DNA of 64,000 nt from Nyssa sinensis (taxonomy: Eukaryota > Streptophyta > Magnoliopsida > Cornales > Nyssaceae). The notes under the pieces were generated by a model that ran no database searches, was not told the DNA's origin, and saw nothing but the letters and a program-made list of their open reading frames with translations. Each line of letters starts with the position of its first letter. Positions within the stretch are counted from its first letter, which is position 1. The position numbers were made by a program, and so were the translations under genes. Below are positions 34,745 through 46,014 of the stretch, piece by piece. The DNA lies in contig CM018050.1 of NCBI GenBank assembly GCA_008638375.1, positions 23,504,426 to 23,568,425 of the forward strand, given 5' to 3'.

Positions 34745-34846
34745 GTGAGCCCCCTCTCCCACCCCCATTTTTTTCATTTTTTTTGTGTTACCTTCCTCGA
34801 TCTTTTATTTTTATGTATTTTGATTTAACTTATTATGTCTGTGCAG
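34745..34846 (+). other. Intron 1 of the C2 antisense gene
   Basis: 102 bp, AAAG followed by gtgagc at the donor and a pyrimidine-rich stretch ending gtgcag at the acceptor. It aligns with the 103-bp C1 intron at 31058-31160; the one-base difference is matched by the frame of the following exon in each copy. Confidence 0.8.
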
Positions 34847-35364
34847 ATAAGTCGGTGTAGAAGAGGTCGATCTTTACTTCTGACCTCTAGAGGAAGTACA
34901 AGAAACTTCTTCAGACCAACACTTGTTCGTACGAGGCCATCCTCACCCCAGAAAACCTGATGGATGTTGGGCTAATGCAAGATCACACTATAAGTTTGAA
35001 GAAATCCCTCGTCACCGGGTGGGTGGCAGGGAAGAAGAAGAAGAAGATTGGGGAGAGTTCGTCCCTTGCCGGGCCTCCCCCTATAAAGAAGAGAAGGAGG
35101 CTAATCTCCAACTCCTCCGAGAGAACTATCTCGGAGGATTTAGGGATTTCCCTTACTCGAGAGGCCCTTCTGCCCCCAATACCTTCCACACTGAAGAAGC
35201 GAAGGGGGAAGGGAAAATCAGTCGCTGCATCTTCAAGGCCTGATAACTCTGGCATGACAGTAGTGAAGAAGGCCTATGAAGACTCTTGGGCAACAAGCCC
35301 AAGTAAATTCACAAGGTTGAGGCCCCAAAAGATAGCCAAAGACATAACGGCTATTCATATGAGG

Positions 35365-35459
35365 GTGAGTCTTCCATTACTCCTCTTATTTTCTGTTTCC
35401 TACTTCTGTATTCTGTATATATTCAGTTTTGACCCGATTGTCTTTGTTCTATGTTATAG
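35365..35459 (+). other. Intron 2 of the C2 antisense gene
   Basis: 95 bp, with donor gtgagt after ATGAGG and acceptor ttatag before GCCATCC. Splicing moves translation from the exon 2 frame into the coiled-coil frame of exon 3. Confidence 0.75.
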
Positions 35460-36269
35460 GCCATCCATGGTTTGGCAGCTATTATGGACTGCCCTAAGAA
35501 TGTCAAGTAGGTTGACACCCTCCAATCTGAGCTCAATGAGGCCAGACTTCAACTGGGGACGGCACAGCCTTTGGTGGCAGACGCCGAAGAGAAACTGAAG
35601 AAGGCTGCCAATTCCCACTTTATCTTGGACTCCGAGAGGGATGCCCTCGCTACCGAACTGGAAGACCTCAAAAGGAGGTTTGCAGACTTCCAAGCTACTT
35701 CAATCCAGAAGTTTGAGGACACCGCTAAAGCCGTTAGAGCCCAAACTGAGGTGGATCTGAAGGCTAAAGTCTAGGATTTGGGTGGCGAACTGATTGAGTA
35801 TGGATACTGAACCTTTAGGGCGAAGCTTCGTAAGAAGTATCCCAACTTGGATCTGATTGGAATAAATGATATCGAAGTCTCCCAAGTTGAGATTGATACA
35901 CCGAATGCTGATGACGAAGAAGATGAAGCGGATCCAAAACTCCCTCAAGTCGCTCCATCAGAGGCTACCGAGCCAGCAGTAGCGTAGGCTTTGGCTTTTT
36001 GTATTACCCTTTTTTTTATCTTGTAATCTTCCTATTTTTGGGCTATTATATGAAATTCCAGTCATTCAAGAACTCGTGTGTTGCTTGATACCTTTGTGGT
36101 GTGTCTGAACTCGAGATAATTTCTTCAATATCTAGAACAATAGAAAATATAAGTTCTCTTAGAGACTCCAAAGCACTCATAAGGCATTTTAGAGGTCTAA
36201 ATAACAGGATATGCAGAACTACAACACTTATAAATAAATAAGGTGTCTCTAGCATCTGCATATTGATAA

Positions 36270-36905
36270 TTCATGATATACAAACCTATAACACTTGTAA
36301 ATAAAACAAGGCTTTTCTAGAGGTCTGTAGAATGAGAATAATGGATCAGACCTATAACACTCGTAATGAATACAAGGTCTTGAGGGGTCTGTACATTGAT
36401 AAAATGGATCAGACGTATAATACTTGTATTGAACGCAAGACCTTTAGGGATCTTTACATTGAGTGAAATGGACCAGACATGTAGCACTTGTAATGGATAC
36501 AAGGCTTTTAGGGGTCTAAGCATTGAGTGAAATGGACCAGACCTGCAGCACTTGTAAGGGATACAAGGCTTTTAAGGGTCTGTACAGTGAGTAAAATGGA
36601 CCAGACCTATAACAGTTGTAACGGATGCGAGGCTTTTAGGGGTCTGTGCATTGAGTGAAATTGACCAGACCTGTAGCACTTGTAACAGATACAAGGCTTT
36701 TAGGGGTCTGTGCATTAAGTGAAATGGACCTATAACACTTGTAACGGATACAAGGCTTTTAGGGGTCTGTCCATTAAGTGAAATGGATCAGACCTGTAGC
36801 ACTTGTAACGAATACAAGGCTTTTAAGAGTCTGTTCATTGAGTGAAATGGACCAAACCTGTAGTACTTGTAATGGGTACAAGGCTTTTAGGGGTCTGTGC
36901 ATTGA
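36270..36905. repeat. Tandem array of ~64-bp units between integrase and antisense gene
   Basis: About ten units follow the pattern 'gaccagacctgtagcactt', then 'gtaacggatacaaggcttt', then taggggtctgtgcattgagtg. The units nearest the antisense gene are the most diverged. Tandem repeats in this untranslated zone are a known habit of Tat elements. Confidence 0.92.
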
Positions 36906-36940
36906 TAACAAACTCTAAAGTGAATCAAAAGTAATTTTTT

Positions 36941-37990
36941 TTATTGATAATACTTGCGTAAATGTTCGATGTTCCAAGGTCTAGGTACATGCTTCCCAGT
37001 TGAATCTTTCAACCAATAAGTCGTAGGTCTGGCGATCTTGGTTACTTTGTAAGGTCCTTCCCAATTAAGGGAGAGTTTTCCCATGGTGGAATCTTTAGTG
37101 TTTAGAAACACCCTTCTCAGGACGAGATCTCCGAATAGGAAATTGATGGATTTTAACCCTTGGCTAAAACATTTAGCCATTTTCTGTTGGTAGGCTTTAG
37201 TCCTAATCCGAGCTTGCTCACGTCTTTCTTCCAATAGGTCCAGATTTTCTACAAGCTGTTGATTATTGGCCTCTTGGTCAAAGTAGTTTGTTTTAAGGGT
37301 TGGCATGCCAATTTCAACAGGAATGATTGCCTCGGTGCCATGGGTGAGTGAGAATGGTGTTTCTACAATTGGGGTTCTTTCAGTAGTTTGGTAGGCCTAG
37401 AGTATTACGAGGAGCTCTTCAACCCATTTTTCCTTGGCTTCCTCCAACCTTCTCTTTATTGCTTCGAGGATAGTATAGTTGGTAACCTCCGCTTGCCTAT
37501 TAGCTTGAGAATTTCCTAAAGAGGTTGATGTTGGTATGAGGTGAAACATTGACATTTATCACACTTCTGAACATATTCCTTAGCCTGCTTTAGCATATCG
37601 GGCAAGTAGTAGCCTTGAGTTAGTGCTCGGTGAGCTATGGTCCTACCGCCGTTATGGTTGCCACAGATCCCCTCATGTATCTCGGCTATGACATAGTGGG
37701 CCTCTTCTAAAGTTAAACATCGTAGAAGGGGCTATGTGTAGGACCCTCGGTAAAGCTTTTCTTTAAGAATTAAATATCGAGCTGCCCTAATTTGAATTCT
37801 CTTGGCATGATTCTTGTCCTCTGGAAGCAACCCTTCCTTTAAATACTGGATGATAGGAGTCATCCAATTCTGAGGTTGTTCTGAAATTTGAAAGGATTGT
37901 ATTACCTTAATACTAGTTTTTGACTGGTAGGAAATTTTTATCATTGAGTCCCTTTTTGGCTTGAGATGGGAGGCCATATTTGATAAATCG
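36941..37990 (-). pseudogene. Integrase of C2, catalytic core deleted
   Basis: The N-terminal part reads CDKCQCFTSY (about 37550) after HEGICGNHNGG (about 37670), covering the zinc-binding region. Within a few codons it jumps to NRQAEVTNYTILEAIKRRL (about 37480), which normally follows the third catalytic residue, so the DDE core of several hundred bases is gone. The C-terminal part is well kept: FSLTHGTEAIIPVEIGMP, then 'NWEGPYKVTKIARPTTYWL' and HLRKYYQ with its stop at 36941. The upstream segment 37732-37977 is the linker from RNase H. Confidence 0.88.
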
Positions 37991-37999
37991 TCGGCCTTG

Positions 38000-38335
38000 G
38001 AGTTTTGGTTCTTTCCAATCTTCTAAATAGTGAACTTGTAGAAAGACCGTTTTAGCGATTCCACCAGCTCTAAATATTTGGTTATTCTGTTATCCTTGGT
38101 GAAAAATTGTCCCAAAACTTGCCTTACCACAAGCTGAGAGTCAGAGAATGCGTCAAGATCTAGAGTTTCGCATTCTAGAGCCAATTTCATCCCAAGAATA
38201 AGTGCTTCATATTCGACTTCATTGTTAGAGGCTCTGAATCCCAAGCTGATGGCTTTTTCGGTTACGATCCCATTAGGAGACTAAAGTATTATACCTACTC
38301 TAGAGCCTTTGTCTGTAAGTGAACCATCGGTATAA
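38000..38335 (-). pseudogene. Second (archaeal-like) RNase H of C2
   Basis: WLLYTDGSLTDKGSRVGIIL (about 38335) is followed after one stop by NNEVEYEALILGMKLALE and LDAFSDSQLVVRQVLGQF. The acidic residues of TDGS, EYEAL and SDSQL match the RNase H active-site order. A second RNase H of this type after the ordinary one is characteristic of the Tat branch of gypsy elements. Confidence 0.85.
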
Positions 38336-39760
38336 AGTAACCATACTAAAGTGTCTGTAGTCGTTTGATCTTTCGAATGTTGCGTTCCCGTGAATTCTGC
38401 TATAAAGTCTGCTAATACTTGACCTTTGATAGCAGTTCGTGGTACATAGGATATGTCAAATTCTCTCAGTTCTATTGACCATTTGACCAGTCGCCCCGAA
38501 ACTTCGGGTTTATGTAGGACTGATTTTAAAGGATATGATGTAGGGATTATGATAAGATGGGCTTGAAAGTATGGTCTAAGCTTCGAAGCGGATATTACCA
38601 ATGCTAAGGCCAGTTTTTCAATTTTAGAGTATCTCGTCTCGATGTCCAAAAGTGCTTTGCTAACGTAGAAAATAGGCCTTTGAATTTCTTTGTTTTCTTC
38701 CCTAGCTAACGCAGAACTGATGGCACTTTCTGATATAGCTAGGTACAAGAGTAGTTTTTCCCCTAACACTGATTTTGAAAAGAGTTCGGGGGAGGCTAAG
38801 TTCTGCTTGAGTTGTTGGAAGGCCTCTTCACATTCAAAGGTCCATTCTAGGGCCTTACTCCCCCTCAAGGCTTTAAAGAACAGGAGGTACCGATCCGTAG
38901 AATTAGAGATAAACCTATTCAAAGCTGCTATCTTTCCATTCAGCCTTTGGATATCTATCTTGCTTTTGGGTGATTCTAGTTCAATCAGAGCTTTGATCTG
39001 TGAGGGGTCTGCCTCAATTCCTTTTTAGGAAACTAAAAAACCCAAAAATTTTCATTTTGTGATCCCCAAAGGTACATTTTAATGGGTTAAGTTTCATTCT
39101 GTGTTTTTTCAGGATGTCGAACGTTTGGATCAAGTGCTGGATGTGATCACCCTTTCGAACACTTTTGACTAGCATATCATCGATGTAGACTTCCATTGTG
39201 TCCCCAATTTGGGGGCCAAATATTCTGTTTACAAGCCTCTAGTACGTAGCTTCAGCGTTCTTCAAACAGAATGACATCACTCTATAACAATAGAGACCTC
39301 GTTCTGATATAAAGGTTGTTTTCTCCTGGTCTGGAGGATACATTTGAATTTGATTGTATCCAAAATAAGCATCCATGAAACTCATAAGTTCGTGACTTGT
39401 CGTGGCATCAACAAGTTGATCAATTCTGGGATGAGAAAAGTTGTCTTTAGAACAAGCTTTATTTAGGTCGGTATAGTCAACGTAGACCCTCTATTTATCG
39501 ATCTTCTTTTTTGCAAGAACTGTATTGGCAAGCCACTTTGGGTAGAACACTTCTCTTATCATTCTGGAATTAAGCAACCTCTGGACCTCTTTATTGATGA
39601 TTTTGTGATGTTCAGGGGCAAATGTCCTCCTTTTTTGTCTTACTAGGGGATGGTCTAGATCTGTCATCAACTTGTGAGAGATGAAATCAGGATCTATTCC
39701 CTCTATATATCTAATTTCCCAACCCAATACCGAAAGGTAATCTTTTAGGAATTTAACAAT
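38336..39760 (-). pseudogene. Reverse transcriptase and RNase H of C2
   Basis: From the right: MGWEIRYIEGIDPDFISHKL (39727), HHKIINKEVQRLLNSRMIRE, the 'FMDAYFGYNQIQM' palm motif (about 39385), and the catalytic EVYIDDMLVKSVRKGD (about 39195), then KLNPLKCTFG. The following 213-residue frame (38922-38281) holds the connection and RNase H with FECEEAFQQLKQNLASPE, AIKGQVLADFIAEFTG and others. Stops occur at about 39491, 39240 and 39014. The domain set is complete but the frame is broken. Confidence 0.92.
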
Positions 39761-39829
39761 ATCCTCTTACTCGGAATGAGACAGGGATGAACCAATTTGT
39801 ACGTAATTTTCCTCTCCTTCAGTGCTGAT

Positions 39830-40560
39830 GAGTACTTTGATGGGCTCCTCCATTAATTTGACTGCATTGTCCCTTCCTCTGTGATTAATGGCTCGTCAAT
39901 CTCAAAAAGACATTCTTCTTCCTTATGAAGGTTGGAAGATGAGAAACTTTCCCTTTCATGAGGGTACTATAATTGCTATTTGAAAGGTTTTTCTTTTAGT
40001 GCGAGGACATGACATTCCCAATCAGTGGGCCGATAACCCTTAATGGTAAGAACTTTTTTGTTCTAGACATATTTCAAGTATTAATGGAGGGTTGAAGTAA
40101 TTGCTCCCATTTGGTGGATCCAAGGCCTCCCAATAACGATATTATAGGGAGATTTAGTGTCTAGGACCATGTACTCAGAGATCACTGTCTTCTGTGCGTC
40201 CCCTTCTCATATCATGGTCGGTAGATCAATTCTGCCTATTGGGATGCTGAGATTCCTATCGAATCTTGCCATGACAGCGGTGGTAGCTCTAATGTCATTA
40301 GAGTTGAGCTTTATGTGTTTGAAGGGTTCGTAGAATAATATGTTGGTAAAACTTCCAATGTCCACGAGAACCATTATGATCTCAAAATTAGCGATTTTGA
40401 GTAAGATGACAAGAGCATCGCTTTAGGGACAATGTATCCCATTGAGGTCCAATTCAGAGAACTAGATCTGAGGTTTTGAATTCACATTTTTCTCAACGGC
40501 CGAGATCTAGATAATACCAGGTTCTGTCCTTGCCTCTCGAGCATATATTTTCCTGACTCG
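39830..40560 (-). pseudogene. Protease region of C2
   Basis: Reading the - strand gives NFEIIMVLVDIGSFTNILF (about 40395), the position of the retroviral-type aspartic protease. Usual wording is VD[ST]GSS, and here the middle residue is isoleucine. Later 'SPYNIVIGRPWIHQMGAI' (about 40155) matches the C-terminal protease segment of Tat elements. Several stops are present. Confidence 0.75.
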
Positions 40561-42326
40561 GTTAGACATTCCTGTCATCGCATTGTCAGTGTGAAGCATG
40601 AAGATGACCTGATTATTTTATCGTTGCTGATCATTCTAAATTTCCCTCTGTTCAGGCCCTTGCTCTTGCCTTCTTTGAGGTGGTCTTTCGTCATGAGGGT
40701 TCTGCCTCCCGTCTTGAAAGACAAACTCTCTTAGTCGTCCTCCCCTAATGAGATGTTCTATCTCCTACTTCAGAGCCCTGCACTCCTCAATCGTGTACCC
40801 CTACTCCTTCTGGAAATCACAATACTTATTTTGATTTCTTGAGTTAAGGTGGCTTTTTAGTGGCTTCGGTCACCTCAGGTTTTCACGAGTTTGGATCTAT
40901 TAGAGTATGTGGGTAAGAGAAGCATTCAGAAGGGTGTAAGTCCCATACCTCCTAGAGTTAGAGTTGTTCTGGGCTCTGAGTGTTGTTCTCTTGTCGGGAC
41001 TCTTGATCCTCTTCTTGTTAGCACTGTTATCCCTCTTCTGAACTTGTTCATCCTTCTCAGTTTGTTCTTTAGATTTTTGGAAGGAGATTTTTGTATCTTC
41101 GAGGTTACTATACTTTCGTGCTCTATCCATGAGTTTTGTCACATCGTTAAGAGAATTCTTGGTCAAGAAATTCTGGAAGCGTCCAGGCCCAAGGCCTGAA
41201 GTGAGGGTGGCCACTAGGAAACTTGGACTACAATCTCCATGAGCTCGGTGTTAAAACAAGCTATATACTCCCGAAGTGATTCTCCATTTGCTTGCTTCAT
41301 AGTTAGCAAGAATTCTGGTCATTTTCTCAACTTCGTGCTTGTTCAGAATCGGTCAAGAAATAGCCTACTGAGCTCATAAAAATTGCTGATCAATTTTTAG
41401 GAAAGGTTATGGAACCACTTAAGAGCGGTAACCTTGAGGCTCGTCACGAAAGTTCAACACATGAAGGCATCGGTAGCTCCATGCAGAACCATTATGTGTT
41501 GATAGTGAGATAGGTGGTCCCCAATGTCCTCAAACCCATCGTAGAGGGTGAATTTTGGGACAACGAATTTCTTGAGTCGCTCTTCTATCATTATGTCAGA
41601 GGTAAATGGCGTAAAGAACCTACCGAGAAATTTACTTAACTCGTCTTGCTCTAGAGGGGCATGGAACCCTTTGGTTGAGATCGTCTCATCCTGGGAGTCT
41701 GCTATCTACTCTACCCTCTGAGGGGCTTTGGGTAAGACTTGTTGTATGATCAGTACTCGTTGTTGATCTTTTCATGTACCTCTAGATCCTCGACTCGGGG
41801 GAGGAATTTGTCTGGTGTTAGTAGGAAGATGTTACTCTCCCAAGATTAGAGGGACTGGAGTCTCGGGAGGTTGGAATTCCTGCAGCGCTGGATTGGCCCC
41901 AGAGGCCATTAGAATTGGTATCCTCGTTCTACTATGGTAATAGATAAGATGAAACGTGGGCATTCCTCTCCCCACAACTGTTGACGACTAGGGATCAATC
42001 CTCCATATGAGCGGTACCATAAGGGTGTACCAGTTGCATGTTAGGCAACTCCTCATTGGGAGATCCTCCGCCCATGGTGGTGGCGGGAGGCTGAGGTCGT
42101 CTGTGAACAACGTTAGTAGGAAGAGGATGAGGGTTACTCCGTTGGTTCTGAGCCAGTGAAGCTAGAGCTTTTGACATGGTAGTGAGTTGTTCTTGCATCT
42201 GATCAGACTGTCGTTAAATCCAATCAAGTTGTTGTTGTTGTAAACAAATGGGTATTTGTCCCCTTCCTCTTCCAGCAGGAGGCTGATTCTGAGGATTTTG
42301 AGAATTCTTTCTAGGACGAAAGCTGA
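40561..42326 (-). pseudogene. Gag of C2
   Basis: Scattered frames on the - strand include MQEQLTTMSKALASLAQNQR (42198) with a Pro-rich stretch, 'NDVTKLMDRARKYSNLEDTK' (about 41150) and a degenerate cysteine motif YCDFQKE-GYTIEECRALK (about 40830). The start adjoins the LTR piece directly, so the leader, primer site and probably the gag N-terminus are deleted. Stops are frequent. The + strand frame at 40891-41199 is a shadow of this gene. Confidence 0.75.
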
Positions 42327-42611
42327 GAACATGAAAGCGTACCTTATGACTTTATTTATAGGTTGTAGATCTCCTAAGTTGAGTAGGATTAGGAGCCATA
42401 AAAGTATTGAAGATATCCGAAGATAAATTCTGTTTCCTTATTCTGAGATCGATAGAATATGGAAGGCAGTGCTATGTTCTGAACCATATACCTCTGAACC
42501 CTCCATATTTGGTTAATCTGGATAAAGTGATCTTTTTTTATCTGCATCCTAAAGAGCTTTGTACAGACACGTGTCATGTATTGGATATGTTTATCACTTT
42601 ATGGTATATCA
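42327..42611 (-). repeat. 5' LTR piece of C2
   Basis: From 'tgaaagcgtaccttatga' to 'atggtatatca'. It matches the left C2 LTR and the outer part of the C1 LTRs, but lacks the inner ~160 bp found in C1, where the gag now adjoins. Confidence 0.85.
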
Positions 42612-43431
42612 ATACATATAATTTTTTTTAAAGTCAATTTGGTATCACAATATGTATTATTTTTTTCTAAATCATTAGGGTCAACTAAACTAAGTCAAGT
42701 ATATATGAGTCCACTTATGGGTGTACCTTAATCCCTCTAAACACTAATTTTTTTTCTCACAAAAATGAGTAAAAATGGAAGAAAAATGATAAATAGTTTG
42801 TGATAATTATTTTGCCCTTATTATTATTTTTTTTTGTAACAAATAAATTTTTACTCCAAAAAAAAATTTATCTTGTCAATCTTTTTCAAGATGAGATATT
42901 ATTGTTCTCCTTTTTTTACCTAATTATCCAAGCCAGCCGAAAACAAAGTCTAAATTAATATATTTCTTGTTTTCTTCTACTACGGTTGACTTGTGTATTA
43001 GTAATATCATTTGGACGGGCTTCCTATGTCCACACATTAATTCTAAATCCACTTTTTAAATTGTTTTCTAAAGAAGAGTATCAATAGAGTATTTGCTTCT
43101 ATCATTCTTATTTATATAATTTAAAACATTCATTTTCTACAACTTAAAGTAATATTCAATCTAAATGAGACCTTTCTTTTCTTATTTTTTTCTTTTTCTA
43201 ATAAGATAGAAATCATAAATTCTATTGACAAAAACATTTTATTTTCGAAATGTCAGATTCCCGTGAAAAGTGTAATTTGAATGAAATCGCTTTCCAAGAC
43301 AATTAAAATAGTAGAAAATCAAGACGCACACTATCTCTCGGCCGACACTTTCTGAGAGTTCTTGGCCACTCGATCCATATTTGACTTGGTCTAAATATAA
43401 CTATGATATATATATATATATATGTGTGTGT

Positions 43432-43462
<31 letters not shown>

Positions 43463-44887
43463 GAGGACTTTTCCACCATAGGCGTGGTGGCCGAGAAGCT
43501 ACGAACCACATTTCTTCCGTGGTTGGTAGTTCAGCGTGCATTATTGTTGAAAGACTTCCATCTTTTCCACTTAAGATTATATAAAATCATTTTAGTTGTA
43601 ATATAATTTATTTACAAGATTCAAACGCTCATTATGTATTTTTTTTTTTATATTTCAAAAACAAAATAACCACAACTAAACTATGGCACCAATTTCAAAA
43701 TTGCTCGAGCAATTTCAATTGCATATAGAGATGCCAGAATTATTGAGAAAATTGGAGCAAACTAATTTTAAAGAGAATTCTGATGCAAGTGAGTAAGAGA
43801 TAGTCTTAATTCAAAGCCATATCTGCCCACGACTTAGAGCACTAGTCTTTTACAGCATGCTAAACAAAGAGCACCTTAAGATACATGCATAATCCTAATA
43901 ATAGTGAATGATCTGGTCAACACAGAAAAGCAAAAGCTAAAATTTGAGACTCCTTTTAGTTCCCAAATTTCAATGAGACGAGAAAAGCAATGCAAAATAA
44001 TAATAATATTAATAATAAAAGAAAAAATCATTTTCCCATGTTTAAATAGCATGAAAAACGAGAAGCAAAAAGAAAATATGCTAAACTCATTTCTACTATT
44101 CCTGATTCCTATCTGTTTTTAGAGATTCTTAATTTTAATTTTATTGGGGGAGAGGAAATGCAAGGAAAAAATTCTCCCTTCACTTTTCCTTTTCCTCCCT
44201 AAATCCATGAACCAAATAGACTCTTAATGTGTCGAACAACCATAACCAATGAGCAACAGTGACCATCAGATCCTACTCAGCCACACTGATCCAGTGAACT
44301 CTTTTGGAAACTTACTAATACTACATAAAACATAAATCAAATAAATAAATACATTTAAATAACATAAAAATAAATACGCTAGCAATATGGAGGGTACACA
44401 ACAACATAACGAGTATGTTGAATCATTTTGGACCAAAACCAGTCAAGTTCTCAAGAATTAATGATAGAGCAAAAGAACAAAAGGGTCAAAAGTTGCCTTT
44501 CAGTGGAGCCAAAAATACGTAAAAAAAAAATTAATAATTATATAGAATAGCTTCGACATTCATAATCCATAGAAGATCTCCCTAGTGACAGATTTTCTAT
44601 TGGTAATTTCACAAAGGCATTAGAATTTGAAGCTTAAAACATACAACCCCTCTGCGTTCCTAATTCTTCTGCACGCGCACACAATCACAAACAACAAAGT
44701 AAATACTACATGTCTATGTATAAAAAAAAAAAAACTCAACCATGCCCAAGGGTTCAATACGAGTGTACTTGCAAATTTCAATGACCAGCAAGGTCACCTT
44801 TGGCAGTAGACGAATTAAGCATCAATTCTGGTAATCATCATGAAGATTACAATGTACAGAGATGATAGTATTTAAATTCATAAATAT
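42612..44887. other. AT-rich intergenic region downstream of the dehydrogenase gene
   Basis: No gene is supported. The part just left of 44888 is probably the 3' untranslated region of the dehydrogenase gene. Small frames here are short and low-complexity. Confidence 0.6.
43406..43462. repeat. Compound TA/GT microsatellite
   Basis: About nine TA units followed by about nineteen GT units with one TATG interruption. The reading frames over it are repeat artefacts. Confidence 0.97.
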
Positions 44888-45166
44888 TCAAAGGGAAGAG
44901 AAAATTGGGACACCTGGTAAGGTAGCACCGGCGTCAACAATGAAAATGTTGCCTGTCATATACTCTGAAGATTCATGGATCAAGTAACGTACAAGGGATG
45001 TCAGTGCCGGGTCTGTTGTGCCATATGTTCTCAAAGGAACAGTTTTCAAAGCCACATTGTTGAGCCAGTCCTTTTCCATGAGACCCTCAGTGATCTCAGA
45101 TCTGAAAAGTCCTGGAGATATTGAGTTTACTCTAATTTTATGACGTGCCAATTCCAAGGCCATGAT
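44888..45166 (-). CDS. Last exon of a short-chain dehydrogenase/reductase gene (partial)
   Basis: The exon encodes 92 residues and a TGA stop at 44888-44890. It starts after an acceptor AG (45167-45168, preceded on the - strand by a T-poor 'aataacaataac'), in phase 0 with codons ATC ATG. The sequence [18 protein letters not shown] is the segment after the catalytic YxxxK helix of classical SDR enzymes. PG and the following FRSEITEG form the cofactor-binding loop. '[19 protein letters not shown]' is the C-terminal strand and tail, very like plant 3-oxoacyl-ACP-reductase-like SDRs (the At3g55290 type, from memory). The frame is intact. The Rossmann GxxxGxG region and catalytic Tyr/Lys exons are not found up to 64000, so they lie beyond the window or are lost. 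Substrate is unknown. Confidence 0.85.
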   Translation of the reverse strand: MMALELARHKIRVNSISPGLFRSEITEGLMEKDWLNNVALKTVPLRTYGTTDPALTSLVRYLIHESSEYMTGNIFIVDAGATLPGVPIFSSL

Positions 45167-46003
45167 CTGTTATTGTTATTATTTGGATAGGACACAGAAT
45201 TAATTCCATCAATAACAAATTTAGAGAAATATATGCAAAGAAAAAGGGATTTAAGAAATTTCAAAGGGAAACCAGTTAATTGAACTAGGAAATAAAAAAT
45301 AAAAAATTGAGAAACACTAACAAAACAACAGATACAACAACGGACCAATACTAGAAAAATGTCATGAGAAGATCTGTGGCAAAGAGAATAACACAGTATA
45401 GATAGATATACATGTTTCCAGGATACACAGCTTAGATGTAATCGCTAACATAAGTCTAGGGTAGCTACACTTGCATAAAGGCAGTGCACTTACATAGCTA
45501 CTGTTAGAGAATATAATAATAAAGTTACACCCTCTCTAATAGTTTAAGCTTTTAGATGAGTTGGTAATTCAACATGATATTAGAGCAGGCAAAGGTCCTA
45601 AGTTCAAACCTCGCTGTCACCCTGAAAATATGAATTGACACGTGTAGGCTCAAGACTGGCTACACGTGAGGGGGTGTGTCAGAAAATATAATAATAAAGT
45701 TACACCCTCTCTAATAACTTAAGCTTTTAGATGACTTGGTGATTCAACAACAAAAAGGGTCTGACAGCCAATTGCAAAATACAGAAGAGTCAACAAACAT
45801 TAAAAGGGCCTCCAACTTGAACTATGGTCATATATTATGTGACTATGGAATTCTTAATGCCAACTTGGACAGGCCAAGATAACTAAAACAAAAGAGAAAT
45901 CTGAATGAAGAGTTAGGGGAAATTTTTGCATCCCCACTTTTGCATTAGCATTTGCAAAAGTTGCTATAGAAAACATGCTTGACTATTTGACCAAGGTTTT
46001 AAA
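45167..46003 (-). other. Probable intron of the dehydrogenase gene, 3' part
   Basis: Non-coding sequence upstream of the last exon. It carries the TRIM element at 45502-45749. No further exon of the dehydrogenase was recognised. Confidence 0.55.
45502..45749 (+). mobile_element. TRIM: complete miniature LTR element with 73-bp LTRs
   Basis: Two direct repeats of exactly 73 bp (45502-45574 and 45677-45749) begin TGTTAGAGAA/TGTCAGAAAA and end GATTCAACA/AATTCAACA. Immediately after the first is TGATATTAGAGCAGG, a tRNA-Met-type primer site, and immediately before the second is GTGAGGGGGTG, a polypurine tract. The internal domain is only 102 bp and non-coding. The LTRs differ at a handful of positions. 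No matching 5-bp target duplication is seen (GCTAC left, ACAAA right). TRIMs depend on enzymes of full elements. Confidence 0.88.
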
Positions 46004-46014
46004 ACTACATTTGT

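Larger units (their letters stand above)
34013..35987 (+). pseudogene. C2 antisense gene: three exons, Tat antisense-type protein
   Basis: Exons are 34013-34744, 34847-35364 and 35460-35987. The introns are 102 bp (gtgagccc...gtgcag) and 95 bp (gtgagtct...ttatag). The 95-bp intron moves the frame exactly as exon 3 requires, and the 102-bp intron preserves frame. Exon 1 carries the conserved core (RRQLLGFIILDHLNDVEVD, TWKKWYFYVKGGWEF). Exon 2 has basic stretches (KKKKIGE, KKRRRLIS, KKRRGKGKS) that look like nuclear-localisation signals. Exon 3 is a probable coiled coil (DAEEKLKKA, 'LATELEDLKRRFADFQ') ending in an acidic tail. Single-base indels near 34030 and 34140 and stops near 35510, 35772 and 35808 make this copy non-functional. 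The protein's role is unknown to me. Confidence 0.75.
33265..42611 (-). mobile_element. C2: defective Tat-like Ty3/gypsy element with an antisense gene
   Basis: Reading along the - strand from the right, the order is: 5' LTR piece (42611-42327), gag, protease, RT, RNase H plus a second archaeal-like RNase H, integrase (core deleted), 64-bp tandem repeats, the antisense gene (transcribed on the + strand), polypurine tract and 3' LTR piece (33543-33265). The second RNase H and the antisense gene between pol and the 3' LTR are hallmarks of the Tat branch. Both LTRs lack the inner ~160 bp seen in C1. Gag and pol carry stops, so the element cannot move on its own. Confidence 0.9.

Noticed and set aside
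34923..35243. +1 frame of 106 residues over exon 2 of the antisense gene
   Set aside because: The conserved frame, which agrees with C1 and with both splice junctions, is the one starting at 34960.
36300..36905. CRISPR-like array of regularly spaced repeats
   Set aside because: The 64-bp units are contiguous and diverged with no unique spacers, and they lie inside a plant retrotransposon.
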